This document shows positions 11,415-23,929 of a DNA stretch of 64,000 nt, piece by piece (position 1 is the first letter of the stretch; every line of letters starts with the position of its first letter). Below the pieces are notes generated by a model. It was not told the DNA's origin. It saw only the letters and a list, made by a program, of their open reading frames with translations, and did not search any database. A program made the translations under genes and the position numbers. Source of the DNA: Gambelia wislizenii (taxonomy: Eukaryota > Chordata > Lepidosauria > Squamata > Crotaphytidae); NCBI GenBank assembly GCA_030847615.1, contig JAUMIR010000001.1, positions 179,075,001 to 179,139,000 on the forward strand, read 5' to 3'.

Positions 11415-12170
11415 TTAAAGATTGCTGTTGGGTGTGTCTTTCAACACCAACATCCAAGGCAAAATATTATGGATTGTTTGGTCTAATAAATGTATGCTGA
11501 CTTGGGCACAACAACCTGAGAACTGAGTACCTCTTATTCTCCATTCTATTTCAAAATGGTCAACTTGGATGAAGTAATAAGCAACATTTCTATTATCCCT
11601 GCACACATCTGCAGAGGCATGCAAACTGTTTCCGTGGTGGTCCACCTGTGCCAGAAGTATCACCTACTGTGAGCTACAGTAAAGACACCAATCCTCATGG
11701 TTTTGCTTTGATTACAGTCCATCGATCTACAGATTACAATACTGTACTGGAAGGGCAGGCATTTATAGACCCCAATAATGCTACAGAAAAAAAGTCCTCT
11801 TTCTCCAGTCCAATCATGCCACAAAATTTTGCTGTCCAACTTGTACAACTGGTATCCACACATCTTAATTGGTCTTAGAGCCAGCCAAAATTTTTTGCCA
11901 ACACAATGCATCCCTCTTCCTCATGGTAGTACAGGGATTTGTCGGAAGTCATTTTGAGCTTTGGAGGCATCCAGACCATTTCTTATAAGCACCACAACTC
12001 TGAGAACAATTCCCCAGCTCTTTGTCAACTGTAGCTAGCACCACCATAAATAGCTCAGCTGGGCAGGGAATGCGCACCATGACTGTTTCCACATAATGGT
12101 TTGGGAAGACCAAGTCTAACATTTTTGCTAAATATAATGACTGAAACCAGTCTAAGGACACTGGCAGCAA
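11415..12170 (-). other. Run of short minus-strand open frames, unassigned
   Basis: Three minus-strand open frames (12170-11949, 11911-11660, 11663-11415) follow one another with small frame changes and few stops. Composition is more even than the AT-rich surroundings. I do not recognise any domain. A decayed coding sequence or a chance run are both possible. Confidence 0.2.
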
Positions 12171-12642
12171 TACTACCTATTTATAACACAGGAATCTTCT
12201 TTTAGTCACCTCTATATATCAACACTGTCTGCATAAGAAATTATTGTAAGGAGAAATTTTCCATGGATAATTTCCAATAATAAAAAAGTTTCCTCCATTC
12301 CTGCTTTCCCTCTTGCTCCCCTCACTATAACTGGTCTCAGTTTAACACCATCATTTTCAAATTGATAAAAAATGTTAAATAAATCGTTTTTAAAAGTTAA
12401 GTTTTACCTTTGAAATACACAGACACACACTTGTTTGACTTTATAGTGTTAGATTGTTTTGGGGGTTGTTTGCTTTTTGAATTTGCAGTACCAAATATCA
12501 AGAAATGGACATTGGGGCTGGGGGCACTAGGCTTGTTGCCCAAGAAAGGGGGTGGAAGACTGAGAAAGGTTTTTTTTTTGGGGGGGGGTACTAGATTATG
12601 TTCTTCCTTCTCTTGGTGACCTCTACAGGATTCCAGAAAGTA

Positions 12643-12872
12643 CAGTTGTCCCTCTGTATCCATGGATTTAGTATCCACAGATTTAAGTATTCATGACTTG
12701 TAAATATTCTTAAAAAAATAATAATCCAAATAGCAAACCTTGATTTTTCCATCTTATATAAGGGACACCATTTTGCTATGCCATTGCATACAATAGGACT
12801 TGAGTATTCACAAATGTTGGTATCCACAGGGGGTCCTGGAACCAAACCCCTGTGAATTTGAAGGGACAACTA
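12643..12872. mobile_element. Tigger-like MITE, copy A
   Basis: The ends are CAGTTGTCCCTCTGTATCCA and ...GAAGGGACAACTA, flanked by TA (12641-12642 and 12873-12874). The inner parts read ATCCACAGATTTAAG and GTATCCACAGGGGGTCC. The same family is at 17125-17358 in the opposite orientation. TA duplication and CAGT ends indicate a pogo/Tigger-type element. It is non-autonomous. Confidence 0.82.
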
Positions 12873-12874
12873 TA

Positions 12875-14252
12875 CTGGTATTTCAGAGAACAATCTGCTT
12901 TTAGCATTAACACTTAAGGTCAATATGATTGAATTCACACAAGAAGCATGGATTGTTGCTTACAGCATCCTACATCATCTGATATAAATAGAAAATGTTT
13001 GGTTAATCTGACTGAGTCTGCTGTTTCTGTTAAAAATGGTGTGCTCAAGCCAAATATATGAGTTTCAGTGTTCACTTTAATGACTGTCTCCTTACTGCTG
13101 AAGTTATTATCCTGTGCTTATCAAAACTAAATCTCATTGGAAGTTATTATCCTGTGCTTATCAAAACTAAACCAAAGCAAGAATAAAACTTGAAATGAAG
13201 TTGTTTAATAACAGTAGGAGATTAGTGTTTTTTGGGTTTATACAATTACCTATGAGTAATGGTAGTAAATGTATGTAATAGTGTTTCTTTTTTTAAAAAA
13301 ATCATCTGTAGAAAATAAATACATTTGCCTAAACTAATCTGTTCAAGATAGTAATTGAGATCACAAATCATGGCATATTATTAGATGACTGTGGGCTCAG
13401 ATTTGGGTTTAAACAAAGATACTTTATATCAGTGGCACCTTCCAGCACATCTTCATTCTTGGATAGCAAATGCGTATACTATTTAAGGCTGTGCTGAAAT
13501 ACCACCATTGCCATTTTCCAAATATATTTCCCCCCAAAAATGGACTCTGTTTTTCTACTGATTTCATGGAAAGGAAGAATCTCACTGAAATGTTTTGGAG
13601 GGATTATTGGTGCTACCTAATCTTATGAGGTAGCCACGTGTTTTCCATTATTTCCCTTTACATCCAAGTGGTTGTAGTTCCTAGAATGCTCTTATCTGGC
13701 CGTATACCCTCTCCCTCCAATAATTCATAACTTGGCTTATTAGACAGTTCATGAGGTCTAAGGTAGACCAGGCCAACCCAAATGTAGGTTCAAGTGAATT
13801 TTACCCATAGACCTAACACAATTGTCTCAGGAATTCTCCAAACAAACATGCCCAGGATGAAATTAAATGAAGACGCCCCCCTTAGAGAGTTGTTAGGGAG
13901 GAGTGCACTTGCCAGTGAGTCATACTCCAAAAGCAGACAGTGACCAGAACATCTATTATCCCCACTCCTCCTCACAAATGTCTTTCCCTTACACCTTCAC
14001 TTATCCACAAAATACAGAGGAGGCCATGAACCTATCAACCTTAATGCTTTGACCTTATCAGCAATCAACATGCTGGGGTTTCTTTATTTTAACCCTGAGA
14101 AACTCAGCTAAGCATGGTTTCACACTCAAAACATCCCTTAAGGGTACGATATTGGGTATAAACATTACTCCAAATCATAGCCAAAGCATGCACAGTTCCC
14201 CACACACCATTACTCTGTCTTTCTGCTGTGCGACCCTCAGATTCAAGTCTGA
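12875..14252. other. Unassigned AT-rich sequence with a short direct repeat
   Basis: The only clear structure is a 32-bp direct repeat (GAAGTTATTATCCTGTGCTT...) at 13100-13131 and 13140-13171, a 40-bp tandem step. No gene or transposon is recognised. Confidence 0.5.
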
Positions 14253-14603
14253 GGAGATTTTCAGACGATTGTTGCCGCGCAAGGATCACCCGGGACAGTT
14301 TCGTTGCAGCAGCGCAGCAGGGGGTCAATTTCTGACGACGCTGTCACTGCTGCAAGATTGTCGGTCCCTCTTACGCTGAGGCTTGGAGCCTGCCGCATTA
14401 TATTCGCCAAGATTTTATTCACAGACAACCTCCGTGAATAAAATCTTGGCAAATATAGCACGGCAGGCTCCAAGCCTTAGCGCAAGAGGGACCAACGATC
14501 TCGCAGCAGCGATGGCATCATCAGAAATCGACCCCCTGCTGCGCTGCTGCGACGAAACTGTCCCGGGCGATCCTTGCGCGGCAAGGATCGTCTGAAAATC
14601 TCC
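14253..14603. mobile_element. Long foldback element, 351 bp
   Basis: Two arms of about 168 bp pair almost perfectly around a short loop (about 14422-14432). The tips are GGAGATTTTCAGACGAT and ATCGTCTGAAAATCTCC. The arms are GC-rich (GCAGCAGCGCAGCAGGGGGT) and the stem nearest the loop is ATTTTATTCAC/GTGAATAAAAT. Flanks are TGA and CTA. The open frames on both strands (14261-14595) are mirror images caused by the palindrome. Members at 23545, 31276 and 36713 share the tip and the loop-stem design but largely different arms. Confidence 0.85.
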
Positions 14604-15715
14604 CTAGTCTTTCTTCACTGCACAAACCTCTGCTCTTTGGACAGGTTATTATAGCCCATTCCTCAAATCTATTCCTCTGTCCAAATACTTCCTCCTAATT
14701 CTTCATTAGCCTTGTGTGATCGCTTGTGAATATGAGTGTTTATATGAATGAGTCTGTAATTATTTTCCAATAAAAAACATTTTTATTTCACTTTGGCTTG
14801 GAGTCTCCTCAGTTATTACTGGTATACACTTATGCAAAGATCCCATAAGTTACCCAGCCTCTCACAGCCAGACTTTGAGCTAATTAAAATTCCCAGATAT
14901 AATATTATAACTCAAAGGTCCCACAAAATTTGGGTAACAATGCTTCAGGACTGTTGTGATATTTTACCATTCCCAAGGCGCTATAAGAATTGTGATCAGC
15001 AGGATATTGTAAAGAAAGGCCAAGCTACTTCCTACGAAGTGCACCTCAGGGGTACTTCCTACGAAGTGCACCTTCACATATGCAAAGCTAAAAATCCAGG
15101 TTAGTCCTGATTGAATCCTTTGCATGACACATGGCATTCACTCCCTCCTGAAACAGTCCCATTAGAGTGGTGTAATGTGCTTTGACAAGGCTTTGCTTCC
15201 AGGTCAGGCTATGCAACTGAAACTGTGAGCATATTGGCTGCAATCCTGTTGCTGCACTACACTTCTGGTTGCATAGGATTCACAGCAAGGCAAAAGCAGG
15301 GAGGCAGGCAAAATTTGTCAGCTCCAAGCAGCTCATTTCTCCTATGCCTTTCTCAAGTAAACTTTCTCTTTCACAGTGATTGTACCCATAGTGGCACATT
15401 TTCTTCTTGCCACTGCCACCAACAACACCGTTGTGATGCCAGCTTAGTGTAGCAATAATTTCCAAACTATTGTAAGTCCTGTAAAACTTTGCATTAAAAA
15501 AACAAACAAAACAAAACAGAAACATTTGCCTATCTTATAACATAACCACAGAAGTCACTGAAATCTTGGGGAAAGTGTTCTCCCCCCTCCTTGAAATCAT
15601 ATTTCAGGCTACAACCATCCATTTTGCATCCATCACTGAACAAATATCTGAGGATTATTTTTTTTAATTTTCAGTCCAGCCTTAATATTGCCACTTTACT
15701 TGATTCACAGACTAT
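14604..15715. other. No recognisable gene or repeat
   Basis: A short tandem duplication (TACTTCCTACGAAGTGCACC) occurs at 15028-15072. Otherwise nothing is recognised. Confidence 0.45.
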
Positions 15716-16325
15716 GGAGATTTTCAGACTCACTTTAAAAGCCCCGTTTTGCCCCACTAGCACCCTCCAGCCCCACTCCCATCCCTGCCATGGAATAATT
15801 GAAAACCATTTGCACGCCTACCTTTTATCAGGAGAGAAATCGCTCCCTCTCCCCTTGGCTTCCCTGCAGTAAATGCAGCTGTCGTAAAGCTGCTTTTACT
15901 ACAGAGAAACCAAATCCTGCCCATTCTCGTGAGAGAACGATCACGTGAGGAATTTAAAAAATAAAACAAAACCAAACATCAAAAAAGAAAACTAAGCACC
16001 TGAAAACACTTTACATTTAACAAGTAACCTGGGGAGGGTAAAACAAAGGGTGCCACTTACCTGGATGTCCCAATCATACCTGGAAGTGTTCAGAATGGAG
16101 CTACCTGATCATGTGAGTAGCACAGGGCATCGGTTCATGCACCCATGATTGTGTGACAGGATCACAAGAAGAGGCCCACTGATGATCTTACCCCATGAAT
16201 AAAAAAAGACAGGAAAGACATCGAAGGAATATGGAAGCAGCATGATGGTGTCGTCCAAAAGGGAAGGCGTTTCCTGATCCTGTTCTGTGCCTGCAATGGG
16301 GTAAAAAGCTGGTCTGAAAAAGTCC
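15716..16325. mobile_element. Foldback-family element (610 bp)
   Basis: The ends are GGAGATTTTCAGAC and GTCTGAAAAAGTCC; note that the left end has the GAGATTTT form and the right end the GACTTTTT form, so the two tip variants belong to one family. Flanks are TAT and TTA. The internal core (15952-16085, GGGGAGGGTAAAACAAAGGG and GCCACTTACCTGGATGTCCC) matches 1977-2105 and 9272-9400. Confidence 0.75.
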
Positions 16326-17122
16326 TTAAGCTTCATACAGTGAGGTTTCATTTCAGAGTGCCAGCAGAAGGAGGAGATGTTCTGGTCGGGATATGAATTT
16401 TGGCAACGGTGAAGGCTGAGTTACAATGAGATGGTAAATGCATATCTACTGAATTTTTCTCTGACTCAGGTTACTTTCCAAGAGCAGCAGTGGGAAGAGG
16501 AAAAGAAGGTGATGTTCATTGCAATGGAACTTGAGAAGACAGCTAGGTCCTTTCTTCCCAGTGGGTGATTGGTTTCGAAAGGAAGGAGAAAGAGAAATCT
16601 CCTGCCTTCTCACTTCTTGTGCAAGAGGGCTGCTATAGTCTGGGGCACATGAGTATTATTCAAAGCCAAGGAGCTTATTCCATACCCCCTGGGCCCTGTA
16701 CAGCCCGTGGCTGCTCCTGGTGCAACCCCCAGTATCCCCCTCCACCTTTCTTAACAGGCCTTTTTGGCCAGATGGCTGTGGAGAACACCACTGTTCTAGT
16801 ATTGATATTAACAGTCCTAGGACACCAGCCTCAGTCATGATCACTGACTACGGCAAGGGAATATCCATCTACACTCCCAACTGCTAAATCACTTCCCCTT
16901 CTGATTAGGGATAGGAAGAAGCAAAATAGCATGTTTATTTTTGTGTGTGTGCGCGTGTGTGCATGCACATTTTCCCCAGCATGTTTGTGGTAGCCTAGTG
17001 GGAGTGCAATTTATCCGGGACACTAGGCAAGTGTTTTCTGCATGCCATGTTTCTAAGCAGATTCCTGGGTGGCAGAATATGTGACACAGAGACATTGCTG
17101 AGCCTTGGTGTATGAGCTGAGG
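16326..17122. other. No recognisable gene or repeat
   Basis: A GT-rich patch (16940-16970) is the only low-complexity feature. Small open frames here have no recognisable content. Confidence 0.45.
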
Positions 17123-17124
17123 TA

Positions 17125-17358
17125 CAGTGGGCCCTTGGTATCCACTGGGTTTGGTTCCAGGACCCTCAGTGGATACCAAAATCCATGGATACTCAAGTCC
17201 CATTATATACAATGGCATAGTAAAATGGTGTCCTTTATATAAAATGGCAAAATCAAGGTTTGTTTCTTGGCTTGTTTTTTTTTTTTTAAATATATATTTT
17301 CAAGCTGTGGATGGTGGAATCTATGGGTGCCAAATCCATGAATACAGAGGGCCAACTG
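17125..17358. mobile_element. Tigger-like MITE, copy B
   Basis: The ends are CAGTGGGCCCTTGGTATCCA and ...ACAGAGGGCCAACTG, flanked by perfect TA duplications (17123-17124, 17359-17360). The body reads TGGTTCCAGGACCCTCAGTG, ATGGCAAAATCAAGGTTTG and so on, inverted relative to 12643-12872. It is a non-autonomous pogo/Tigger-type element. Confidence 0.85.
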
Positions 17359-17360
17359 TA

Positions 17361-18655
17361 TACTATGTGTACATGAGAGAGGAGAGTGTGTGTATGTATG
17401 AGTGTGTGTTGAGATGTTTGGGGGCAGTAAATGTGCCTACATGCATTTGTGTACAGACACACCTATACATCACCAGTCCTACACCCAACATGGGATGCAG
17501 CCCCCAGAGCCAAAAATATTGTGTAGATGTGAAGAGTTGAGAAGATTAGGGCTTGGGATCAGAGGGGCTGGACATACATTGGAAATGATTGTTGTATTTC
17601 ATTTTATTTTCAGGTCAATCCAACATGAATGCTGTCTGATTTCAATGAAACTGAGACTAGATTGGAGGGGTTCCTGGCATTTTGCAGCCTTTTAGTTATC
17701 CTTTGTTAAGGTATATGAAGAGCCTAGAGAAATTAGATTTTGTATTACAACTGCTGGAATCTCCCAGCCAGGAAGGCTAGATTCTGCAAAATGTAACTTT
17801 ATCAAGCTGTAGATATATTTTATTATCAAACTATGAAGGAAGCTTGTTATTTCTGCATGTAGACATATCAAGAGGGGTTGTATATCATCAGGTAAAATAC
17901 AGAGCTGAATAAAACTGATAACATAGCAGTGAGAGTTATATCTATATTTGACAGTAGCCCATCAGCCAGAGACTTTGATCATTTTGTCTGCCAAGGAGAC
18001 TATTCAACTGTCCCAATTTGGTATCAGAAGCTTCACAGCCTCCATGTAATGATTACATGGATAAAAAATGTTAATTTATGTTGATTTACCAAGACATGAT
18101 GATTATGATGATAAGCTTTTTATCACTAAAACTTCCGGGATAAGTGTGTGTGGTGATAAAGACATATTTTTTTCAGGACAAAGAAAATGATTTACATCAG
18201 CAGTTAATGTTTCATAGAGAACTCAACTTCATTAAACATAACTCATTCAGTTAATGGCATCATGAATTTATTTCATTGTATCAAATTGCATTAATTAGGT
18301 AAATGTGCTGAATGTTGATTGTAAAGAAATGTGCTTTCTTCTGGAATAGCTGTAAAAAATAGGCAATTGGATTAATTTGTCCTTCTTTTCTCCCTATTAA
18401 CTTGGAATGTTATGGATTATTTCTTAGCTTTATGGCATGAACTCTTTTGTGTTTAACATGATTCTTATTAAGCAATTTAATTGTAGGGGATTTAAAGTGA
18501 ACCTCTCACTGGCCGGACTGCATTCCTCCTTTTACAATCTCGGTAAATGTCACCAATGCGAAATCATAGCTTTACATATTTTCTGTATAATGTTAGAAAC
18601 AACATCAAAGATACTTTTCATTGATGAGTAAACTGATTTTTACCATGATTTCTTT
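17361..18655. other. AT-rich single-copy sequence
   Basis: After a TG-rich patch (17380-17410) this stretch lacks any repeat family I know. The part 18050-18650 is AT-rich, has several TAATTA/ATTAAT motifs and no internal repeats. It is a candidate for conserved non-coding DNA, but only a cross-species alignment can show this. Confidence 0.35.
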
Positions 18656-18659
18656 AAAA

Positions 18660-21600
18660 TCAAATCAAAATGTTTAGTGCAATGCTAGTGGACAGTATGT
18701 CAGAGGAAGATAGTATTTCAGAGGACAAGAGAACATAGAACATGGATGATAAAGAAGAAACTGGGTTTGCAGTATGGGTAGAAAACATCTGAAGGGAAAG
18801 ATCCACTGTTTTAGATGTCTCTCCTCTAATGACCAGAGCAGATGAAATAAACATAATGAACTTAAACTTTAAACACTGGAAGACAAATATGATTTAGTAG
18901 GCTTTACTGAAACCTGGTAGGTTGAAATTCTTGACTGGAATGTAGTAACTGAGGGATATAATCTATTAAATAAAATAATAGACCAGACAGGAAGAGGAGA
19001 GAAATTGTGTGATATGTCAAAGATGCATAAACCTGTGAAGAGATGCATGACTTGGAACATGGAAGACAGTTTGAAAGCATTTGGGTAAACATTAGAGGAA
19101 AGAGAAAAAACAGTGACATCGTAGTGGGAGTCTTCTACTGATCTTCAAGCCTGCCTTAAAACTTGGATGAGGACTTCTTACAACAGATCACCAAACATTC
19201 AAAACATAGATATATAATAGTAATGGGCAACTTCAGCAACTCTATTGGGAGTCAAACTCTGCTAAAAATATAAGGTTCAAAAATTCCATACTTGCCTTGC
19301 TGTCATTTTCATTTTCCAGAAAGTGGTAGAAGCAACAAGAGAATTGCCTATCTTGGACCTGATTCTCACTAATAGGGAAGAACTGGTCAAGGAAGCGGAA
19401 GTAGTGAGAACCTTACATGGATGTGACCACGTGCTCTGGTATACATTATACACAGGCAAGAGAGTGTAATGAGATACATATTGTGGACTTTAAGAAATAC
19501 AGTTTTGATAACCTTTTATAAGCTTAAGAAAATATTGGGTGAGATCCCAACTCAAAGAGTTTATGATGGATAGGATTTTCCTAAAAATGAGATATCAAAG
19601 GCACAACTGCAAATAATTCTAATGAGAAAGAAAGACACTACTAGGCTGAATGCATAAGGAGCTTTTAGATGAGCTAAGATTTAAAAGGGGTGGACAGCCA
19701 GTGTGGTGTAATAGTTTGAGTGCTGGAATAGGGCTCTGGGAGACTCCACACTCAGCAGTGAAAATTGACTGGGTGACTTTGGACAAATTATACTCTTTCA
19801 GCCTTGGAGAAAAGCAACAGCAAACCTCCTTGGAATATATCTTACAAAGGCAACCCTATGAGAAGGTTGCCATAAGTCAGAATCAACTTGAAAGCACATA
19901 GCAGCAGCACCAACAACAAATCTATACAAAATGAAAGAAGGAGCAAACCACCAAGGTAGAGTACAAATGAGTAGCCACTGTTTGTGAGGAGATGGTCATA
20001 AGGGCTAAAGCTCAGAATAAATGCAAGCTTCTAAGACAGATTAAAAAAAAATAAGAAAAGGGGGCTTGGGACTATGTTCAGAGCAAGAGAAAGAAGAAGA
20101 AAGTGGTAGCCCTGTTGCATAGAAAAGATAGCAAAATGCCCATGGCTGACGGAGAGAAAGTAGAACTCAGTATATACTTTAGCTCAAAAGGAGGGCAGCA
20201 CTCAACCTTGTGAAAACAGTAAATAGAATAAATGATGCAGATGAGGAGGATGAAGTCCAAAACAGGTAAAGAGTTTGTACAAGACCACCTAGCTACTTTA
20301 AATCAATATTAATATCTTCAGGGCCAGATGAACTGCATCCAAGGAACTGCAGATGTAAGCATAGAGCAGCTGTCTCTCAGAATTTTTGGAGAACAGAGAA
20401 GGGCCCTGTGACTGCAGGAGAACAAGTGTTGTCTCCAGTTTCAAAGAACGGGGGGAAAGAGGATCTAGGCAACTACTGATTGGTCAGCTTGACCAAGTTT
20501 CTAGAATCTTGTGCGCACTTAGAAAAGAATCCTGGGATTGTGAACAGACAGCAGTGTTACTCAAAAACCAGTCATGTAAGACTAATTAAGTCTCTTTTTT
20601 TCAAGTAGAAGATGGAAGTTTGGTAGAAGATGGAAACATTGTGGATGTAGTGTATCTTGATTTTAGTAATTTTAGTGGCAAGGTCCCTCATCATATTCCT
20701 GTAGAAATGCTGGTAAAATGTGGGCTAGACGATGTTACTGTTAGATGGTTGATCATCCAACTATAAATCCATCTAACATTATATGGATTTGTAGGTGGAT
20801 GGTGGATCAAACCCAAACAGTGCTTCCCAGTCATTCCTCATCATTTTGGAGGAAAGCAACAGGTGGGATGCTGCTGGGAACTATCCTGCACCCAGTTGCT
20901 CACCCTGTGTAATGACCTGGATGAAGGAATAGAGGATTTATCAAATCAGCAGATGACACCAAACAGTGGACAGGGTAACTAATACATCAGAAGACAAAAT
21001 CAGGATTCAAGTAACTGATTGGACAAATGGACCAAAACAAAGAAAATTAATTTCAATAGAAATAAATGTAAGGCTCTACATTTAGAGAGCAAAAAGATCA
21101 GATGTACAAATATAGGACAGATGGCACCTGGTTTGACAGCAATATGTATGGGAAAGCATCTGGGAATCTTGGTAGACTACAAGGTAGACATGAGTCAACA
21201 ATGTGATATATTTGGGGGGCAAATCCAATTACAATTCTTGCCTACATCAACAGAACTACAGCATCAAGATCTAGGGAAGTAAGAGCGTCATTCTGTCCTG
21301 ATTTGGCTAAACCTTACCTGGAGGTAAAGAGTCCAGTTGTCTCCAATTGTATATATAATCTGTAACATGTCCAGAGGAGGGGGAGCAAGATGTTAAGAAG
21401 TCTGGAAACCAAGCTTTATGAGAAACAGTTGGAGAGTTTGGATGGGTTTGACCTGGAGAAGAGAAGACAGATCTGATATGATAACCCTCTTTAAACATCT
21501 TAAGAGGTGTGATGTGGAAGATGGAACAAAGTTGTTTTCCACTTTCCCAAACTGATAGATTCAAATTATTAAAAAAGGAGATTCTGACTCAACATTAGGA

Positions 21601-21816
21601 AGAATGTCCCAACGACATGAGTTGTTTAAAGTGTAAAAAAACTGCATCAGAAAGGGAAGGACTCTCCTTTTTTGGAGGTTTTTATGCAGGCTGGATGACT
21701 ACCTATAAGGGATTCCTGCTGTGATTTCCTGCAGTGCTGTGGATTCATGCAGTGGCAGAGGACTGGTTAGGTGGCCCTTTTGATCTCCTCCAACTCTGCA
21801 GTTCTATGATTCTATG
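18660..21816 (+). mobile_element. CR1 LINE, nearly full-length ORF2 but decayed
   Basis: Endonuclease-like peptide pieces (TETW, LPILDLILTNREELV near 19340-19400) are followed by a linker, then reverse-transcriptase remnants (20300-21050, including a VLYLDFSNF-like region and KINFNRNKCKALHLESKK at 21043-21093). The 3' UTR shows TTTATGCAGGCTGGATGACT and ends with the CR1 signature TTCTATGATTCTATG (about 21802-21816). Many stops and frameshifts break the reading frame. A SINE is inserted at 19690-19921. ORF1 is not visible. Confidence 0.85.
19690..19921 (+). mobile_element. tRNA-derived SINE nested in CR1
   Basis: The head reads GCCAGTGTGGTGTAATAGTTTGAG; the B box is degraded. The body includes GACTGGGTGACTTTGGACAA and the tail is CAGCAGCACCAACAACAA. 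It interrupts the CR1 endonuclease/RT linker, so it is younger than that CR1. Confidence 0.85.
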
Positions 21817-21897
21817 TTTTTAAGGCCCCTTTGACATAATACTGCTCAGCAAGAAACATGATTCATAGTGGTGTCTCTCTGTACTTAAAAATGTGCT

Positions 21898-22228
21898 ACA
21901 CATAATTATAGACAGAGATAGCTGGAAAAATGTAGTTACATCACTTCCAAGTTATTCTGGATATTGTGCAGAATGGAAAAAGACAGTTGGGGGGATTAAA
22001 GGAAAGCAAATGTGCTTTCCACTGCAATATTTGGTATCATTCGTAGCTAGCACTCATTGACATAAGAAAGTCAGCTTGATACAGACTGTGTCACAGTTGT
22101 TACTTACAAGTTTATTTCATATTCAGAAAAGACTGATGCTGAGCTTGCTGTGATGTCAAAGACAATCTAATTTCATGGAGTAAAGATATTTCTGGGGATT
22201 GGTGTTGGGATCATCATATTGAAGGAAT
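21898..22228 (+). repeat. Diverged duplicate of 35351-35686
   Basis: The two stretches align over about 330 bp. The best block is CTCATTGACATMAGAAAGTC followed by AGCTTGATACAGRCTGTGTC, with only a few changes over ~55 bases; later TCTAATTTCATG.AGTAAAGA is also shared. No transposon signature is visible. It could be an old local duplication or an unrecognised ancient repeat. Confidence 0.7.
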
Positions 22229-22496
22229 AAAGAATATTTTTATTTTTGCACAATCACCTTTATTAAGCTTTCATAATTCCTTTGTGAAAATAAAATACGG
22301 AAAGATTTTTTTTAAATACTCAGCTGTTTCACCACTCCTCATTTCACTTCATTTAAGGGGGAATACTCCCAGTCATTTCAAACACCCCTGATAAACATAC
22401 TTCGGCAGGAACTCAAATTTTCCAGATAAAAGACTAAATTGTAAGTACTGGGGCCAGAATTCTACATCACCTACTTTATTTTGCATGTGTAACTAA

Positions 22497-22818
22497 GGAG
22501 ATTATCAGATGACCTTAATATCCCACCACAGGGACAACAGGAGATCGTAAAAGGGCTTCCCTTTCAGATGATATCATCCCTATGTCATTTACCACATGAT
22601 TGTCCTCTCACAAGAACAGCCAGGATTTCCTTTCCAGGAAGTGAATGGGGCTCCATGAGAGCTCCATGCCCTCCTGGACTGCTGGAGGGGAGGGGAGCAC
22701 TTTTTGCAGTGCTATTAAGGTAAGTCTGATTTTAAAAAAAATGTTATAGGGATGGCAGTGGGGTGGGAGAGAAGATTGCAACACAGGTACACTATATTTG
22801 TCCCATCTGATAATCTCC
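22497..22818. mobile_element. Foldback-family element with perfect flanking duplication
   Basis: The ends GGAGATTATCAGATG and CATCTGATAATCTCC are perfect complements over 15 bases. The flanks are CTAAG on both sides when one terminal G is counted (TAA at 22494-22496 and 22819-22821). The interior carries CCAGGAAGTGAATGGGGCTC, shared with other members (GAGGAAGTGAACGG near 1917 and 27605). Confidence 0.82.
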
Positions 22819-22850
22819 TAAGTGTTATCTCCTGGCCAAGCCCTCCAAAC

Positions 22851-23098
22851 CTACTTTATCAGGCCTCAGCTGCACTGAGAGCAGGAGGCCCATTCTGCTG
22901 GCAATTGGGCCACAGGTAGATGACATTTCCACCTCCCTCCCACCAGCAACCAAGGTCTGACAAGGAATTGCTATGGAGGTCCTGCTTCTGACTGTCACAG
23001 CTTACTTGCTAGGGAGTGGGGATTGGAAACATCCATCCACACCCTGATTGCCAGCAGAACAGATCTCCTTCTCTCAGTGTGGCTGATAACCAGTAAAG
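22851..23098. mobile_element. Imperfect hairpin element, probable foldback-family member
   Basis: CTACTTTATCAGGCCTCAGC...GCACTGAGAGCAGGAGGCCC at the left pairs with AGATCTCCTTCTCTCAGTGT...GGCTGATAACCAGTAAAG at the right, with TCTGCTGGCAAT and its complement further in. The tip ACTTTATCAG resembles the GGACTTTATCAGATG type. No clean target duplication is seen. Confidence 0.55.
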
Positions 23099-23215
23099 TT
23101 GGTTGTGGGGGGGCAGTTATAATTGTGGCGATAGTGCCACAACTGTGACTGTGAAGGGATCCTGAATACAAAGCAGTTACTGGTGTGTAATTTTAGGTAA
23201 CTCCAGGTTACACAA

Positions 23216-23416
23216 AGAGCCAGCATGGTGTAATGGTTTGGTGTTGGACTACAACTCTGGAGATCAGGGTTCAAATCCCTGCTCGGCCATGAAAGCCCAC
23301 TGGGTGACCATGGATAAGTCACACACTCTCAGCCTCAGAAAACCCTGTGATATGTTCACCTTAGAGTCAACGTAAGTCAGAAAGGACTAGAAAGCACACA
23401 ACCACAACAACAACAG
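23216..23416 (+). mobile_element. tRNA-derived SINE with 10-bp target duplication
   Basis: The head AGCATGGTGTAATGGTTTGG and B box GGTTCAAATCC are clear; the tail is (ACA)n. It lacks the middle segment (GAGGAAGGCA... to TTGCCAAGAA) found in other copies. GGTTACACAA flanks it at 23206-23215 and 23417-23426, proof of target-primed insertion. Confidence 0.92.
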
Positions 23417-23544
23417 GGTTACACAACCATACCTCTGATACTGAATGTCAGCCATAACCTTTAAATATTGTATAGAAGGGAAACTGTTACCAGGTGTATT
23501 TATATACTTGTGATGCCAGAACTGTTGGAATATTACTCTCTCCT

Positions 23545-23875
23545 GGACTTTTTCAGACTTTACTTACCATGCTAGGAGGTCTCGTAAGAGGCACGGTGCT
23601 GTCACACAGCAGGGAGTCTGTTTCAGACACCGCCATCCCTCTTCTGAAATAATCTGTTTCACTTCCATGAAGGACTGGAAGCGGCCACACCATATTTTAA
23701 TCACGGGCAACTTCCGTGATTAAAATATGGCGCAGCCACTTCCAATCTTTCATGGAACTGACACCAATGATTTCAGAAGAGGGGCGGCGGAGTCCAAAAT
23801 GGACCCCCTGCTGCGCAACAATGCCATGCCTCTCACAAGACCTCCTAGCACAGTAAGTAACATCTGAAAAAGTCC
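23545..23875. mobile_element. Long foldback element, 331 bp
   Basis: The tips are GGACTTTTTCAGAC and ATCTGAAAAAGTCC. The arms pair over nearly the whole length, with a small loop (GGGCAACTT, about 23705-23713) inside ATTTTAATCAC/GTGATTAAAAT. The block GACCCCCTGCTGCGC in the right arm also occurs in the 14253 element. Flanking triplets are CCT and TCT. Confidence 0.82.
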
Positions 23876-23929
23876 TCTGTCTCTCTCTCTCTTTCTCTTT
23901 GTGTCTAGTCCTCTATTATTGTTGTCATT

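Noticed and set aside
14261..14595. Paired 70-aa open frames on both strands that look alike
   Set aside because: They mirror each other because the DNA is a palindrome (foldback element 14253-14603); not genes.
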